Under the pieces are notes generated by a model. The model had not been told where the DNA came from, did not search any database, and was given only the letters and a program-made list of their open reading frames with translations. A stretch of 64,000 nucleotides of DNA from assembly GCF_907163105.1 (NCBI RefSeq), contig NZ_OU015321.1, forward strand, positions 2,654,918 through 2,718,917, in the 5' to 3' direction. Of this stretch, positions 15,815-23,909 are shown in pieces. The stretch comes from Cloacibacterium caeni. Its GTDB lineage: Bacteria; Bacteroidota; Bacteroidia; Flavobacteriales; Weeksellaceae. The first letter of the stretch is position 1; every line of letters begins with the position of its first letter. A program made the position numbers and the translations under genes.

Positions 15815-16876
15815 TTATTTATTTTTATTTAAGAATTCTTCTATTTCAATTATTGTTTGTTTTGCAGATCTGTTTATACCAATTAATGTTGCAGATGCGT
15901 AGCCTGTCCAGTTACCATAGCCAACAAACCATAAACCTTCCATTTCCAAAGATCTGCTATCTGTGGTTTTAGCGATACCTCTTTCATCTATACGGACGAT
16001 TGATCTTAAGTAGGCGGTGTCATAACCAAAGCCTGTGCACCAGACAAAAGCATCAAACTCTTCTGAATTTCCATCATCCCATACCACGCCTTGATCATAA
16101 ATTTTATGAAATGAACCGCTTGAAACTAAAACGCCTCTTTTCTGAGCTTCTTTAACAGGAGGAACCATAACGATATTTCCTAAATTGTACTGCGATGCAT
16201 CAAAGGGTTTTCCTTCTTTTTCCGCTTTGTATTTCGCTGACGCAACATTAAATAGGTAATAACCATCTACATTGTCTGGAAGAAATTGAGGTTCTCTTTT
16301 TGTAGACCATTTTGTTTCAGTAAATCTTGAAACTTCAGCTACAATCTGTGCACCGGAATTCCCTTCACCAATGACTAAAGTTTTCATTCCTATAAAGTTC
16401 TCTGGATTTTTGTAGTTTCCGGAATGAATTTGTATTCCCTTAAAACTTTCGATGCCATCTATGTTTGGAATAGTAGGGTTTCCCCAGGTTCCGGTTGCTG
16501 AGATAATTGACTTAGCTTTTATAGTGTTCTGTTGTATATCAACGATAAAAAAATCTCCATTTTTTTTGATATTATTAACCTCAAATCCCCGTCTTATATT
16601 CAGCTGATAGTGTGCTTCGTATTGCTGTAAGTAATTTATTACTTCTTGCTTAGGAGGAAATTTATTTTTAGATTTCGGCATCGCCCAGCCAGGCAAGGAA
16701 CTGTAATCGGCTGGTGAAAAAAGGGTTAGACTGTCCCAAGTATGAAGCCAGGCACCTCCAGATATATTTTGTTTATCCAATATTACATAATTCAGTTTAG
16801 CTCTTCTCAAATAATATCCGCAGGCTAAAGCGCTTTGTCCTCCTCCAATAACAACGACGTCGTATATTTCATCCAT
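15815..16876 (-). CDS. arsO: ArsO-type flavin monooxygenase
   Basis: A 353-residue FAD/NADPH-dependent monooxygenase with an N-terminal FAD Rossmann GGGQSA (residues 11-16), the stretch SGGAWLHTWDSLTLFSPADYSSLPGW, a second GEGNSG (NADPH) motif near residue 170, and the ATGTW and C-terminal WFVGYGNWTG motifs. It matches the ArsO group of flavoproteins that occur in ars operons and confer resistance by oxidising organic or inorganic trivalent arsenicals. The substrate is not proven for the group. It lies second to third in the operon, between DUF6428 and the metallophosphoesterase. Confidence 0.88.
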   Translation of the reverse strand: MDEIYDVVVIGGGQSALACGYYLRRAKLNYVILDKQNISGGAWLHTWDSLTLFSPADYSSLPGWAMPKSKNKFPPKQEVINYLQQYEAHYQLNIRRGFEVNNIKKNGDFFIVDIQQNTIKAKSIISATGTWGNPTIPNIDGIESFKGIQIHSGNYKNPENFIGMKTLVIGEGNSGAQIVAEVSRFTETKWSTKREPQFLPDNVDGYYLFNVASAKYKAEKEGKPFDASQYNLGNIVMVPPVKEAQKRGVLVSSGSFHKIYDQGVVWDDGNSEEFDAFVWCTGFGYDTAYLRSIVRIDERGIAKTTDSRSLEMEGLWFVGYGNWTGYASATLIGINRSAKQTIIEIEEFLNKNK

Positions 16877-16928
16877 TAATCTTTGGTTTTGATTATTTTA
16901 TAATGGCAGATTAGTGAGTAAATTATGT

Positions 16929-17402
16929 TTAGCAGCAACCTCCGCCAGGCGTACAAGAACTGTTTTGGTTTACACCAAGTTCAATTAGATTCTTTTTTTC
17001 TTTTTCTGATGGGATTCCGCAAGCATCCTGTGCTAAACAAGCTGTAGTTTTATTTTTTAGAATAAATGTTTTCCCATTGAATTCTAGATCATATTTTCCA
17101 ATAGTATCACTCTGATATTCCACTTCAATATCGAAATCCTCGATTCCTAATTTATCCTCGGAAAGTTTGATAATGTTGAGTAATTTGTTAGGCTTCAGAC
17201 GATGTTCAAAATCGTCTGCATTCCAAAGCTGGAAATTGACAACCTTCTCTGAACGGATGACACCGCCACAATCAATAAAGTTTTTATTGATCATTCCTAC
17301 TTCCGTAACGTGAAAATGTTCCGGAACAAAAGTTCCATTTTCTAATTGGAATTCAACATTTTCTAATGTTGGTAAAATTTGTTTTATTTCTGATAATTTC
17401 AT
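16929..17402 (-). CDS. DUF6428 family protein, Cys-rich tail
   Basis: A 157-residue protein. I chose the ATG at 17402; the longer frame would start with TTG at 17429, inside the inter-gene operator. It matches the DUF6428 family, which accompanies arsenic operons in Bacteroidota: KLSEIKQILPTLENVEFQL, FHVTEVGMINKNFIDCGG, and a Cys-rich end. Cysteines lie at the end of the conserved domain (TACLAQDACGIP) and in the terminal SSCTPGGGCC. The cluster of thiols fits As(III) binding, but there is no known enzyme motif. Probable role: chaperone or sensor of arsenic; uncertain. Confidence 0.8.
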   Translation of the reverse strand: MKLSEIKQILPTLENVEFQLENGTFVPEHFHVTEVGMINKNFIDCGGVIRSEKVVNFQLWNADDFEHRLKPNKLLNIIKLSEDKLGIEDFDIEVEYQSDTIGKYDLEFNGKTFILKNKTTACLAQDACGIPSEKEKKNLIELGVNQNSSCTPGGGCC

Positions 17403-17427
17403 AATTAAATGCTTATAGGTTAAATGC

Positions 17428-17447
17428 AATATTGCGATATATTAAGG
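17428..17447. promoter_or_regulatory. Second ArsR-box-like site (inter-gene)
   Basis: CAATATTGCGATATATTAA shares AATATTGCGATNTA with the operator before arsR. It lies between arsR and the ATG of the DUF6428 gene, so it may fine-tune or decouple the downstream genes. Confidence 0.5.
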
Positions 17448-17458
17448 TAAAAAAACGC

Positions 17459-17785
17459 TTAACAGCATTTTGATTTGGTAACAGTTTGTACTATTGCGGA
17501 AAAATAAGTGTTGAGAATTTCGATGGTCTTTTCGTCTATACAATAGCAGATAGCGTTTCCGGAAATGTTACCTTTTATGATCCCGGCATTTTTCAGTTCT
17601 TTCAAATGCTGAGAAACGGTAGGTTGAGCTAAGGGTAATTCATTCACGATGTCGCCACAGATACACTCATTGACTTTCATCAAATACTCAATAATAGCTA
17701 TTCTGGCAGGATGCCCTAATGCTTTTGCAATAGTTGCAATTTGATTTTGCTTATCTGTAAAATGTTCTGTTTTAGTAGCTCCCAT
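17459..17785 (-). CDS. arsR: ArsR/SmtB arsenic-responsive repressor
   Basis: A 108-residue winged-helix repressor. The recognition helix region is LAQPTVSQHLKELKNAGII (about 52-70), preceded by the metal-binding helix with NECICGDI (Cys41 and Cys43), the CxC arrangement of As(III)-responding ArsR. It ends in KSKCC (Cys107-Cys108), an additional thiol pair. It leads the ars operon and is probably released from the operator when arsenite is bound. The start ATG at 17785 sits about 10 bases after an operator that overlaps the -7 box. Confidence 0.95.
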   Translation of the reverse strand: MGATKTEHFTDKQNQIATIAKALGHPARIAIIEYLMKVNECICGDIVNELPLAQPTVSQHLKELKNAGIIKGNISGNAICYCIDEKTIEILNTYFSAIVQTVTKSKCC

Positions 17786-17795
17786 AATTCCAAAA

Positions 17796-17838
17796 AATAT
17801 TACATCGCAATATTACAATATAATATTTGCTTCGCAAA
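17796..17838 (-). promoter_or_regulatory. arsR promoter and operator
   Basis: On the minus strand, TTTG (17838-17835) and TAATATTG (17815-17808) are separated by 19 bases, the Bacteroidota -33/-7 pattern. The element AATATT-N7-AATATT (17796-17814) overlaps the -7 box and contains the AATATTGCGAT core repeated at 17428-17447. This is what a self-repressing ArsR operator should look like. Confidence 0.65.
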
Positions 17839-17976
17839 ATATTTTTTAATAAATTGTCTAAAGAGAAGCTTAGAGATCCAATTCAAAAAGATTCAAATAG
17901 TAGAAAATATATTCACCGAAGGTTTTTACCTTAATTTTCATCTCCAAAGTAATTTTCCAGCTGAGTGATAATTTCT

Positions 17977-18588
17977 TTAATGATTTTCCTTACTTGCGTT
18001 ATATCCATCTTTAAACCTCAGAAAATCCTCTGCTTTTTTAGGATTATTCTTGATCCATAATTGCATAACTTGAGTATTTTCTCTCAAAACTGTTATCTCA
18101 TTTTTATCATAGATTTTTTTTCCTTCATCAGCAATTTCATTTAAAATATCTTGGCGTAGTTCACTTTTCGCTTTGATGCTTTCTTTGTACCAATTGGTTG
18201 CGAAATAGATGGATGCGATAAATACTAAAACGGCAAAGACAAAAACTCCAATTCCGCTCCAAATAAATTTCTTCTTCCATCGTATATCCTTTCCAAAACC
18301 GTCCAAATAATCTTTAGTTTCTTTTGAAAGAACCATTTCTGTCTGCGTAGGAATACTGGCAAGAAATTCAGTCATTTTGGCTTGCACTAATTTGAAAAAG
18401 ACCACAGTTTCATTATTGAGTGACTGTCCGTCTTCCAAGCAGATCTTTAAGTCATTCAATAGAGTCGTATGATCTTCAATGGCAAACTGCAGTTTGATAT
18501 TTTGTTCAATATTTTCCATATTTGATTTGATCACGTTTTCTAAAAGTTCCATTCCGTTACTTTTAGATTCTTTATTTTCACTATCCAT
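17977..18588 (-). CDS. Mobilization-module membrane protein, unrecognised
   Basis: A 203-residue protein with a long acidic helical N-terminus (residues 1-100, probably coiled coil), one transmembrane segment (about 108-130, FIWSGIGVFVFAVLVFIASI) and a helical C-terminal domain. It lies 22 bp after the relaxase gene, in the place where Bacteroidota mobilizable elements often have a small accessory membrane protein. I cannot name the family. It may link the relaxosome to the coupling protein; this is inference from position. Confidence 0.6.
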   Translation of the reverse strand: MDSENKESKSNGMELLENVIKSNMENIEQNIKLQFAIEDHTTLLNDLKICLEDGQSLNNETVVFFKLVQAKMTEFLASIPTQTEMVLSKETKDYLDGFGKDIRWKKKFIWSGIGVFVFAVLVFIASIYFATNWYKESIKAKSELRQDILNEIADEGKKIYDKNEITVLRENTQVMQLWIKNNPKKAEDFLRFKDGYNASKENH

Positions 18589-18610
18589 ATTTATTGTTTT
18601 ATATTTTTAA

Positions 18611-19759
18611 TTATCTTCTTAATTTTCGCTTCTTTTTCCAGAGTGCATCTTCGTCCTGAGAAACATAGGTTGGATTAAGGAAGTCACTTATTAATCCGCC
18701 TGCAATATCTATTAAGCTTTCATTTGGGTCTGATTTCAGATGATTACTTGCATCATTATTTACACTATTTTGACTTAATGATTTTACCAGATCATCCAGA
18801 CCAGAATCTATTGCTGACAGAGAGAACCCGACATTTTTCCGAAAAAAGAATCCGTTTTTCTCTTGACTATCACCAATTTTATTTATCCAGAAATCTTGAA
18901 TTTCATTTTTTTGACCGGCTTTAAATTCTCCTTTGTATTGGATCTTTACAGAAATTCCTTTTTGTTGTATAATTTTTCGAAATCCCTCTATGTTGCCAGC
19001 GTCTTTTTGTGCTTCCTTGACCGCATTTTTCATTTCAAACAGAGATTTTATTTCAGAAATTTTCAGTTGATTTGAGATTTCAGATAATTTGTAACCAGCT
19101 TTATAAATCCTTTCGGTATGAAAATTTTTGTCTTTTTCCATCACAATTCGCATTCCCGAAATCCCGTCTTTGATATTTGAAGACAATTGAATTTCAAAAC
19201 CTTTTTTATTCATTTCTGAGATCAGATCATCAAAATTATCTTTTGACCTAATAGCTTCGGTCAAGCTTTTCAGCATCTCAGCTTTTTTCTGAATTCCAAT
19301 TTCTATATCAGTCAACAATCCTCTTTCCTTGCAAACTTCTCTGACAGCATCACCAAATCTCTTTCCGATATCGTGTGATTTCACAGTGCAATTTCCCGAA
19401 ATATCAATCCTGTTTACGACAAAATGAATATGCTTATGTTTTGTACTATTGTGAATATCCAATCGGTACTGATTTTTGTTTGTCACTCCAATTTTATCTA
19501 AAGCTTTGGTGGCGATTTCTGCGAATTCTTCATCCTTCAATTTTCTACCAATTTCGTCCGGTTGAGAAATGTAGCCTGTCAATGCCCATTTCTTTACTTT
19601 GGTATTTCTTTCAGCTACAGTTTTCATTTCGTGAAATTGACCTTCAGCAGTGTCACTCAAAAGATAATTCGAAGCCACCATTTCTGATGTTCCTTTATCG
19701 TTTGCATTGTATTCCAAAGCAATTTTTGTAATGGATCTGGTGGTTGCTGAATTATTCAT
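18611..19759 (-). CDS. MobA/BmgA-type relaxase
   Basis: A 382-residue relaxase/mobilization nuclease. The metal-binding motif III is plain: H103 and H108-K-H110-I-H112-F-V-V-N (HKHIHFVVNRID). An upstream Tyr for strand transfer (motif I) is expected near YNANDKG/YISQPDE. The C-terminal part after residue 200 is charged and variable. It would nick at oriT and lead the strand to a host conjugation system. It overlaps the mobC gene by 8 bp and is followed by a membrane protein. Confidence 0.92.
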   Translation of the reverse strand: MNNSATTRSITKIALEYNANDKGTSEMVASNYLLSDTAEGQFHEMKTVAERNTKVKKWALTGYISQPDEIGRKLKDEEFAEIATKALDKIGVTNKNQYRLDIHNSTKHKHIHFVVNRIDISGNCTVKSHDIGKRFGDAVREVCKERGLLTDIEIGIQKKAEMLKSLTEAIRSKDNFDDLISEMNKKGFEIQLSSNIKDGISGMRIVMEKDKNFHTERIYKAGYKLSEISNQLKISEIKSLFEMKNAVKEAQKDAGNIEGFRKIIQQKGISVKIQYKGEFKAGQKNEIQDFWINKIGDSQEKNGFFFRKNVGFSLSAIDSGLDDLVKSLSQNSVNNDASNHLKSDPNESLIDIAGGLISDFLNPTYVSQDEDALWKKKRKLRR

Positions 19760-20201
19760 TTTTCTGAATTTTTGAATATAAATACTGATGAATCAATTCG
19801 ATCAAATTTTCGATTTTCACTAAAATCTCCTTCTTGTTTTCGAAAACATTCCATTCCCGATTTCGTAAAAGATTGGTTATTTTTTTGAAATGAGTCCCAT
19901 ACTGCAGTAAGACTTCATCAGTTTGAAATTCATTGATTTTTAGTTCTTTTTCGAACAAAACATTTCGGATATAGGTTGATAATTTGAACGGATGTTTTTC
20001 TTGTTTTTGAATGAGAGTTTCGTATTCGGAATTGGTCATTCGTATTGAAATAACTTTATCAAGTTTTTTGTTTTCTTTAGTTTTCAAACCGCCTTTCCTA
20101 CCTAGTTCCTGGAAATATTTTTTTCTCTTTTCCTGAGCAATCTTCGTTTCATTTTCTTTGGCAACTTCGTATATGAATTCTTGTAAAAAGTCTTTTTCCA
20201 T
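19752..20201 (-). CDS. mobC: MobC-type relaxosome accessory protein
   Basis: A 149-residue basic protein with a ribbon-helix-helix-like DNA-binding segment (VISIRMTNSEYETLIQKQEK, followed by FKLSTYIRNVLF) at about residues 50-85. MobC proteins help the relaxase open oriT. Its gene starts 150 bp after the primase stop, in a non-coding stretch with a candidate oriT hairpin, and overlaps the relaxase gene by 8 bp. Confidence 0.85.
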   Translation of the reverse strand: MEKDFLQEFIYEVAKENETKIAQEKRKKYFQELGRKGGLKTKENKKLDKVISIRMTNSEYETLIQKQEKHPFKLSTYIRNVLFEKELKINEFQTDEVLLQYGTHFKKITNLLRNREWNVFENKKEILVKIENLIELIHQYLYSKIQKNE

Positions 20202-20266
20202 TGTGTAAATTTTATTGTATTTAAAAACATTTCTGACGATAGGAAGAAATCAAAAATCCCAATTTT

Positions 20267-20290
20267 GCAATCAGCGGATACGCTTATTGT
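20267..20290. other. Candidate oriT hairpin
   Basis: GCAAT-AGCG, a GATA loop and CGCT-ATTG pair over 10 positions with one mismatch (C/T at the fourth). It is in the gap before mobC and the relaxase gene, the usual location of oriT in mobilizable elements. Nothing else marks the nick site. Confidence 0.4.
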
Positions 20291-20348
20291 AAACTTTGGG
20301 TACTTTTTGCACTAACATATCACCATATTTTACCTGTGTTTATTTTAC

Positions 20349-21227
20349 TCACCTTCTCCTTTGTTTGACTTGTCTTTCAAGTGATGGGTTTTTATGAATC
20401 ATCCAATCATTTAAGTCTTTAAAATCTGAATATAAAACCCGACAATCTTCTACATTTTTGTTTTCATTTTTAATCATTTCAATGCCACGATCTCCTGCTT
20501 CATCATTGTCAAAATAAAGCTCAATATTTTCATAATTTTCGATTGAATTTTTAATCTTAGAAATCATCGAAACGGAATTCAAAATGAGATAATCTGAAAG
20601 TTCTTTTTGTAAAAATTTCTCTACATTTTTAAAGGAAAGAAAATCGAAAAACCCCTCGAAGACCCGCAGCGATTCTGCTCCATTTTGTATAGTAGAAATG
20701 TCTTTTTTACCCAAACAAATTTTAGAGTATTTATTACGGATTTCATAACCGCCAGAATCGTTCTTGAAACCAATTCCAAAATAGTTTTTATCTTTCATTC
20801 GGTAATGAATTTCGTGTAAGAACTGAGTTTGATTTCCAACTTTTCTTTCTCTTAAATATTCCAAAAGCGAAGGATGCTGAACGTTTTTAATTTCAATGAT
20901 TTCATATTGTTTAGATAAATTTTCTGCTTTCTGATTTGAAATACGTTGCTGTTGAAAAGAAGAAAAACTCTGCTTCTCAACCCACGCTAAAACTTCATTG
21001 ACCGAAGCGTTCAGGTATTTCTTCATAAAGTCGGTACTGGTTCCACCAATTCCTTCTGAAAACAGATACCAATAGTTTAGGCTTTTATTGATTTTAAAAG
21101 AGGCTTGGGATTCGTTGGCAAAGGGGTTGAGATACCAAGCTTCTTTTTCATTTTGTTTCGTTGGAAGGTGTCCGAGAGAAAGGAGGACTTCTTCCAACGG
21201 TATGCTGTTGAATTGTTTGCAGTTCAT
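20349..21227 (-). CDS. Toprim/DnaG-like primase of the mobile element
   Basis: A 292-residue protein. The N-terminus resembles a CHC2-type zinc-binding domain, but its Cys residues are lost (NPFANESQASFKI...YLFSEGIGGTSTDF, about 34-67). A toprim domain follows with E191 in LRVFEGFFDFLSF and D240-x-D242 in YFDNDEAGDRGIEMI. These residues bind Mg2+ in primases and topoisomerases. It would synthesise primers for replication of the transferred strand. It pairs with the primase-helicase 266 bp away on the same strand. Confidence 0.85.
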   Translation of the reverse strand: MNCKQFNSIPLEEVLLSLGHLPTKQNEKEAWYLNPFANESQASFKINKSLNYWYLFSEGIGGTSTDFMKKYLNASVNEVLAWVEKQSFSSFQQQRISNQKAENLSKQYEIIEIKNVQHPSLLEYLRERKVGNQTQFLHEIHYRMKDKNYFGIGFKNDSGGYEIRNKYSKICLGKKDISTIQNGAESLRVFEGFFDFLSFKNVEKFLQKELSDYLILNSVSMISKIKNSIENYENIELYFDNDEAGDRGIEMIKNENKNVEDCRVLYSDFKDLNDWMIHKNPSLERQVKQRRR

Positions 21228-21316
21228 TGTTGTAATTTTTAATATTTTTAGTAATAAATAGTAGGTGTCCTGTCGGTTAAAACGGACGGATTTGGTTTTG
21301 ATTAATTTTTGATGAA

Positions 21317-21462
21317 TTGATGAGAAAACCTTATAATTAATTGAATTTTAATAATTTACGTCCTCATCAAAATCTCATCATCTCATCAAACTTGTGGTAT
21401 TCTTCTCATCAAGCTCTCATCAAAAACCAAGGTTTAAAAATTTGATGAGGCTTTTGATGAGA
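21317..21462. repeat. Cluster of eight TTGATGAG/CTCATCA repeats, possible origin
   Basis: In 146 bases there are eight copies of TTGATGAG or its complement, at 21317, 21363, 21374 (the shortest), 21382, 21405, 21416, 21442 and 21455. Orientation is + for the first and last two, and - for the five in the middle. The cluster lies between the helicase stop and the primase start and looks like an iteron-type binding site for a replication or partition protein, or like an operator. Confidence 0.6.
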
Positions 21463-21493
21463 TGTAACTAATTGATTTTATTTCCATTATCAA

Positions 21494-22732
21494 TTAATTC
21501 ATCATTTCATCAAATTTTTGAAGAATAAAATTTCTGTCTACTGTAAAATACCGTCCTGTTTTGTTCTGTTGGAAAAAGCTTAAACCATAATCGAGGTCGT
21601 ATTTGATGTAGGCTAAAGAATTACTTTGAGGTTCGAGTTTCCAGTTTTCTTTCAAAATTTTCCGGACATCGTTGACTGTCCAATATTGTTTGCTGAACAT
21701 TTTACCTAGCATATTGAAAATATCTTGTGGAATACAGTTGATAATTTTATCTTCGTTATTTTCGAAAAACTCATATAAAAGTTCGATGATCTTAGATTCT
21801 AGTTTATTGTTGTTTTTCCAAACCAATTTCTGAAGGGCTTTTGTTCTGATCTGGGAATCTGTGAACCACATCCTGGTCTCCTTACGACTGTGAAAAGGCC
21901 TTTGAATTAGGTAACGGAGGAAATGGGGAATCTCCTTGTTGAGATTGTGTAGAAATTCAGTATTCTCGCTTTTGATTGATTTCACTTTGATAATCCAGAA
22001 TCGTATCTCATTTTCATCAATCTGGATGAAGTTGTCTTCATTATTGGAACAGAGAATGAATTTTCCAAAAAATTCCACTTCTTCACGATCTTTTCCTTTT
22101 GCCTCCTTCTTGTCTTTATCAGTCGTTGAAAGATATTTTAATCGTTCTGTAATTTCCTTTTTGTCAAAGAATACTTCATCAATAGCAACTATAAGCATCG
22201 AAGTCCAATCCGAATTAAACTGACTGCTGAAAGAATCACCTTTGATGTAGGTCATATTAAGTCCAAAAATGGATTTCAGCCATTTTATGAAGGTGGATTT
22301 TCCGGTAGACCTTTCTTTGCTTACAAGACAGAGAATCGGGAGGATCTGTGTTGGATATTGCAGTAAGATCTTGATATAATCTAATCCTATTTCCAACTGT
22401 TCTCCAAAAATATGCTCCATAAATCTAAGTGAAAATGGAATCTTTTCGAGTAGGGTTGTTTGCTCCGGTGTCTCTTTAATCGGCTGGTAAGGAATCTCAT
22501 TGTAAACATTATAGAATCCTTGGATAATTTGTTGGTATTGCAAATGGGATGGTATACAACAGAAACCGTCATACTTAGGAACTTGTGAGACATATATCTT
22601 TCCGTGATCGCTAATAATGGTCTCACGATTCCATCGAGTCAGTATCGAGATTTTATCTCCTGAGATTAATGGTTTCTCAATAGTTTTATAGTAGGTTGTC
22701 CCTACTCTTAGATATGGGATTTTTTCGCTCAT
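21494..22732 (-). CDS. Primase-helicase (VirE/DUF5906-like ATPase)
   Basis: A 412-residue protein with a P-loop ATPase of the superfamily 3/D5-like kind: Walker A RSTGKSTFIKW (Ser142-Thr147), Walker B MLIVAIDEVFF (Asp185-Glu186), and a sensor FILCSNNEDNF near residue 225. The N-terminal part carries a short substrate-recognition region. Proteins of this kind replicate plasmids and mobilizable elements, probably in partnership with the toprim primase next to it. The C-terminal part from about residue 300 is variable. Confidence 0.85.
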   Translation of the reverse strand: MSEKIPYLRVGTTYYKTIEKPLISGDKISILTRWNRETIISDHGKIYVSQVPKYDGFCCIPSHLQYQQIIQGFYNVYNEIPYQPIKETPEQTTLLEKIPFSLRFMEHIFGEQLEIGLDYIKILLQYPTQILPILCLVSKERSTGKSTFIKWLKSIFGLNMTYIKGDSFSSQFNSDWTSMLIVAIDEVFFDKKEITERLKYLSTTDKDKKEAKGKDREEVEFFGKFILCSNNEDNFIQIDENEIRFWIIKVKSIKSENTEFLHNLNKEIPHFLRYLIQRPFHSRKETRMWFTDSQIRTKALQKLVWKNNNKLESKIIELLYEFFENNEDKIINCIPQDIFNMLGKMFSKQYWTVNDVRKILKENWKLEPQSNSLAYIKYDLDYGLSFFQQNKTGRYFTVDRNFILQKFDEMMN

Positions 22733-22805
22733 ATTTTAAAGATTTGATTCCGTACAGGAAATACGGAAGGGTGAATTAGAATGCTTGATAAATAAAAGTC
22801 TCTAT

Positions 22806-23084
22806 CTATCTTCTATACTTAAGCGACTTGACTTCGTTTAAAGCATCCATAAGATCAAAATGGTTAACTCTGTAGAATCTTCCAATTTGTTCCGCCTTAA
22901 TGTTACCTTTTAAAATATGTGAGCGTACGGTTTGATAATCGAGTTTTAGAATTTCTGAACACTCTTTGATAGAGTATAATTTCTTTTTCAACTCAATTTC
23001 AGGTTCTTTTTTGAGAGAATAGAGTAAGTCTTTCACTTCCCCTAATTCGTCGAGAATGGTTTGGAATGGATTTGTTGTCTGCAT
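22806..23084 (-). CDS. Excisionase-like HTH protein
   Basis: A 92-residue protein. The ATG at 23084 was chosen because the longer frame starts with TTG at 23108. The C-terminal 50 residues form a MerR/excisionase-like HTH: LYSIKECSEILKLDYQTVRSHILKGNIKAEQIGRFYRV. It is common next to integrase genes as a directionality factor (Xis) or as a repressor. It lies 73 bp after the helicase start and 76 bp before an unrecognised gene. Confidence 0.85.
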   Translation of the reverse strand: MQTTNPFQTILDELGEVKDLLYSLKKEPEIELKKKLYSIKECSEILKLDYQTVRSHILKGNIKAEQIGRFYRVNHFDLMDALNEVKSLKYRR

Positions 23085-23160
23085 AATCTGATATTTATTT
23101 GCAGACAAAATTGTATGATTGGAATAACTAATGATGCAATTCTACTCAATTGCGTAAAGT

Positions 23161-23895
23161 TTAATACTTGATATTAAATAACTTAGATAATTCTTGATAG
23201 ATAGTTTCCTCAAAATCATTAGGTTTCACAGTTATTGCCCGTGAAAATGTTCCTTTGTCAAAATTGGAATTATATTCGTTTTCCATAGCCTCAATAATAG
23301 TGGTATCTTGAAAATCCGGATTAATAATATGATTGTCTTTTAAGAATCGGTGAATTCTGATGAAGGAAGATTTCTGATCTACGATTAGGTTGTGATTTTC
23401 ATCGACGAATTTTTTGTCTTTTAAAAAAGAGATGAAAATTTTAGAACTATTTTCACCAATCATAATATCTGATAAACGAACCTCTCTATTTGTTTTGCTT
23501 TGTAAAGCAAAATATAGAAAAAGTGTGGTTTCGGTGCCACTTAAAAAATTGCCCTGCAACTTCATTAAATTACTTGAACTTATCAGGCTGTTTGATTCTT
23601 TTTTATATTGATCTAAACAATATTGAATCTTATCTTCAAAATTATGATTTCGTGATGTATCAATATCTTTGAAATGAAAACTGAAGAAGTTGTCTAGCTT
23701 TTCATATCTAATCAAATACTCATTCCGCAATTTTTCATTAAGAACAATTTTAGAGGATTTTTGCTTGGCTTTTTCAATTCTCCGTTGAAACCGCTCCTGA
23801 ATCTTTTCTCGTTTTATCAAATGATAAATCATCATCGGATAGCCGACAAATTCCTCCCAAAAATTCCAACGTCCGTAAAGTTTTTTATGATCCAT
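23161..23895 (-). CDS. Unrecognised island protein between HTH and integrase
   Basis: A 244-residue acidic/basic helical protein with no signal peptide or membrane segment. The middle part (about 115-170) reads SGTETTLFLYFALQSK...VRLSDIMIGENSSKIFISFLKDKKFV, which has a winged-helix rhythm and may bind DNA. It is 14 bp after the integrase stop (in its direction of transcription), so it is probably co-transcribed with the integrase. I do not recognise the family. RteC-like regulators sit in such places in other elements, but I see no convincing match. Confidence 0.55.
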   Translation of the reverse strand: MDHKKLYGRWNFWEEFVGYPMMIYHLIKREKIQERFQRRIEKAKQKSSKIVLNEKLRNEYLIRYEKLDNFFSFHFKDIDTSRNHNFEDKIQYCLDQYKKESNSLISSSNLMKLQGNFLSGTETTLFLYFALQSKTNREVRLSDIMIGENSSKIFISFLKDKKFVDENHNLIVDQKSSFIRIHRFLKDNHIINPDFQDTTIIEAMENEYNSNFDKGTFSRAITVKPNDFEETIYQELSKLFNIKY

Positions 23896-23909
23896 TATTA
23901 TACTAGTCT

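Noticed and set aside
21317..21462. CRISPR array
   Set aside because: Repeats are 8 bases, in both orientations and irregularly spaced, with no spacers or cas genes.
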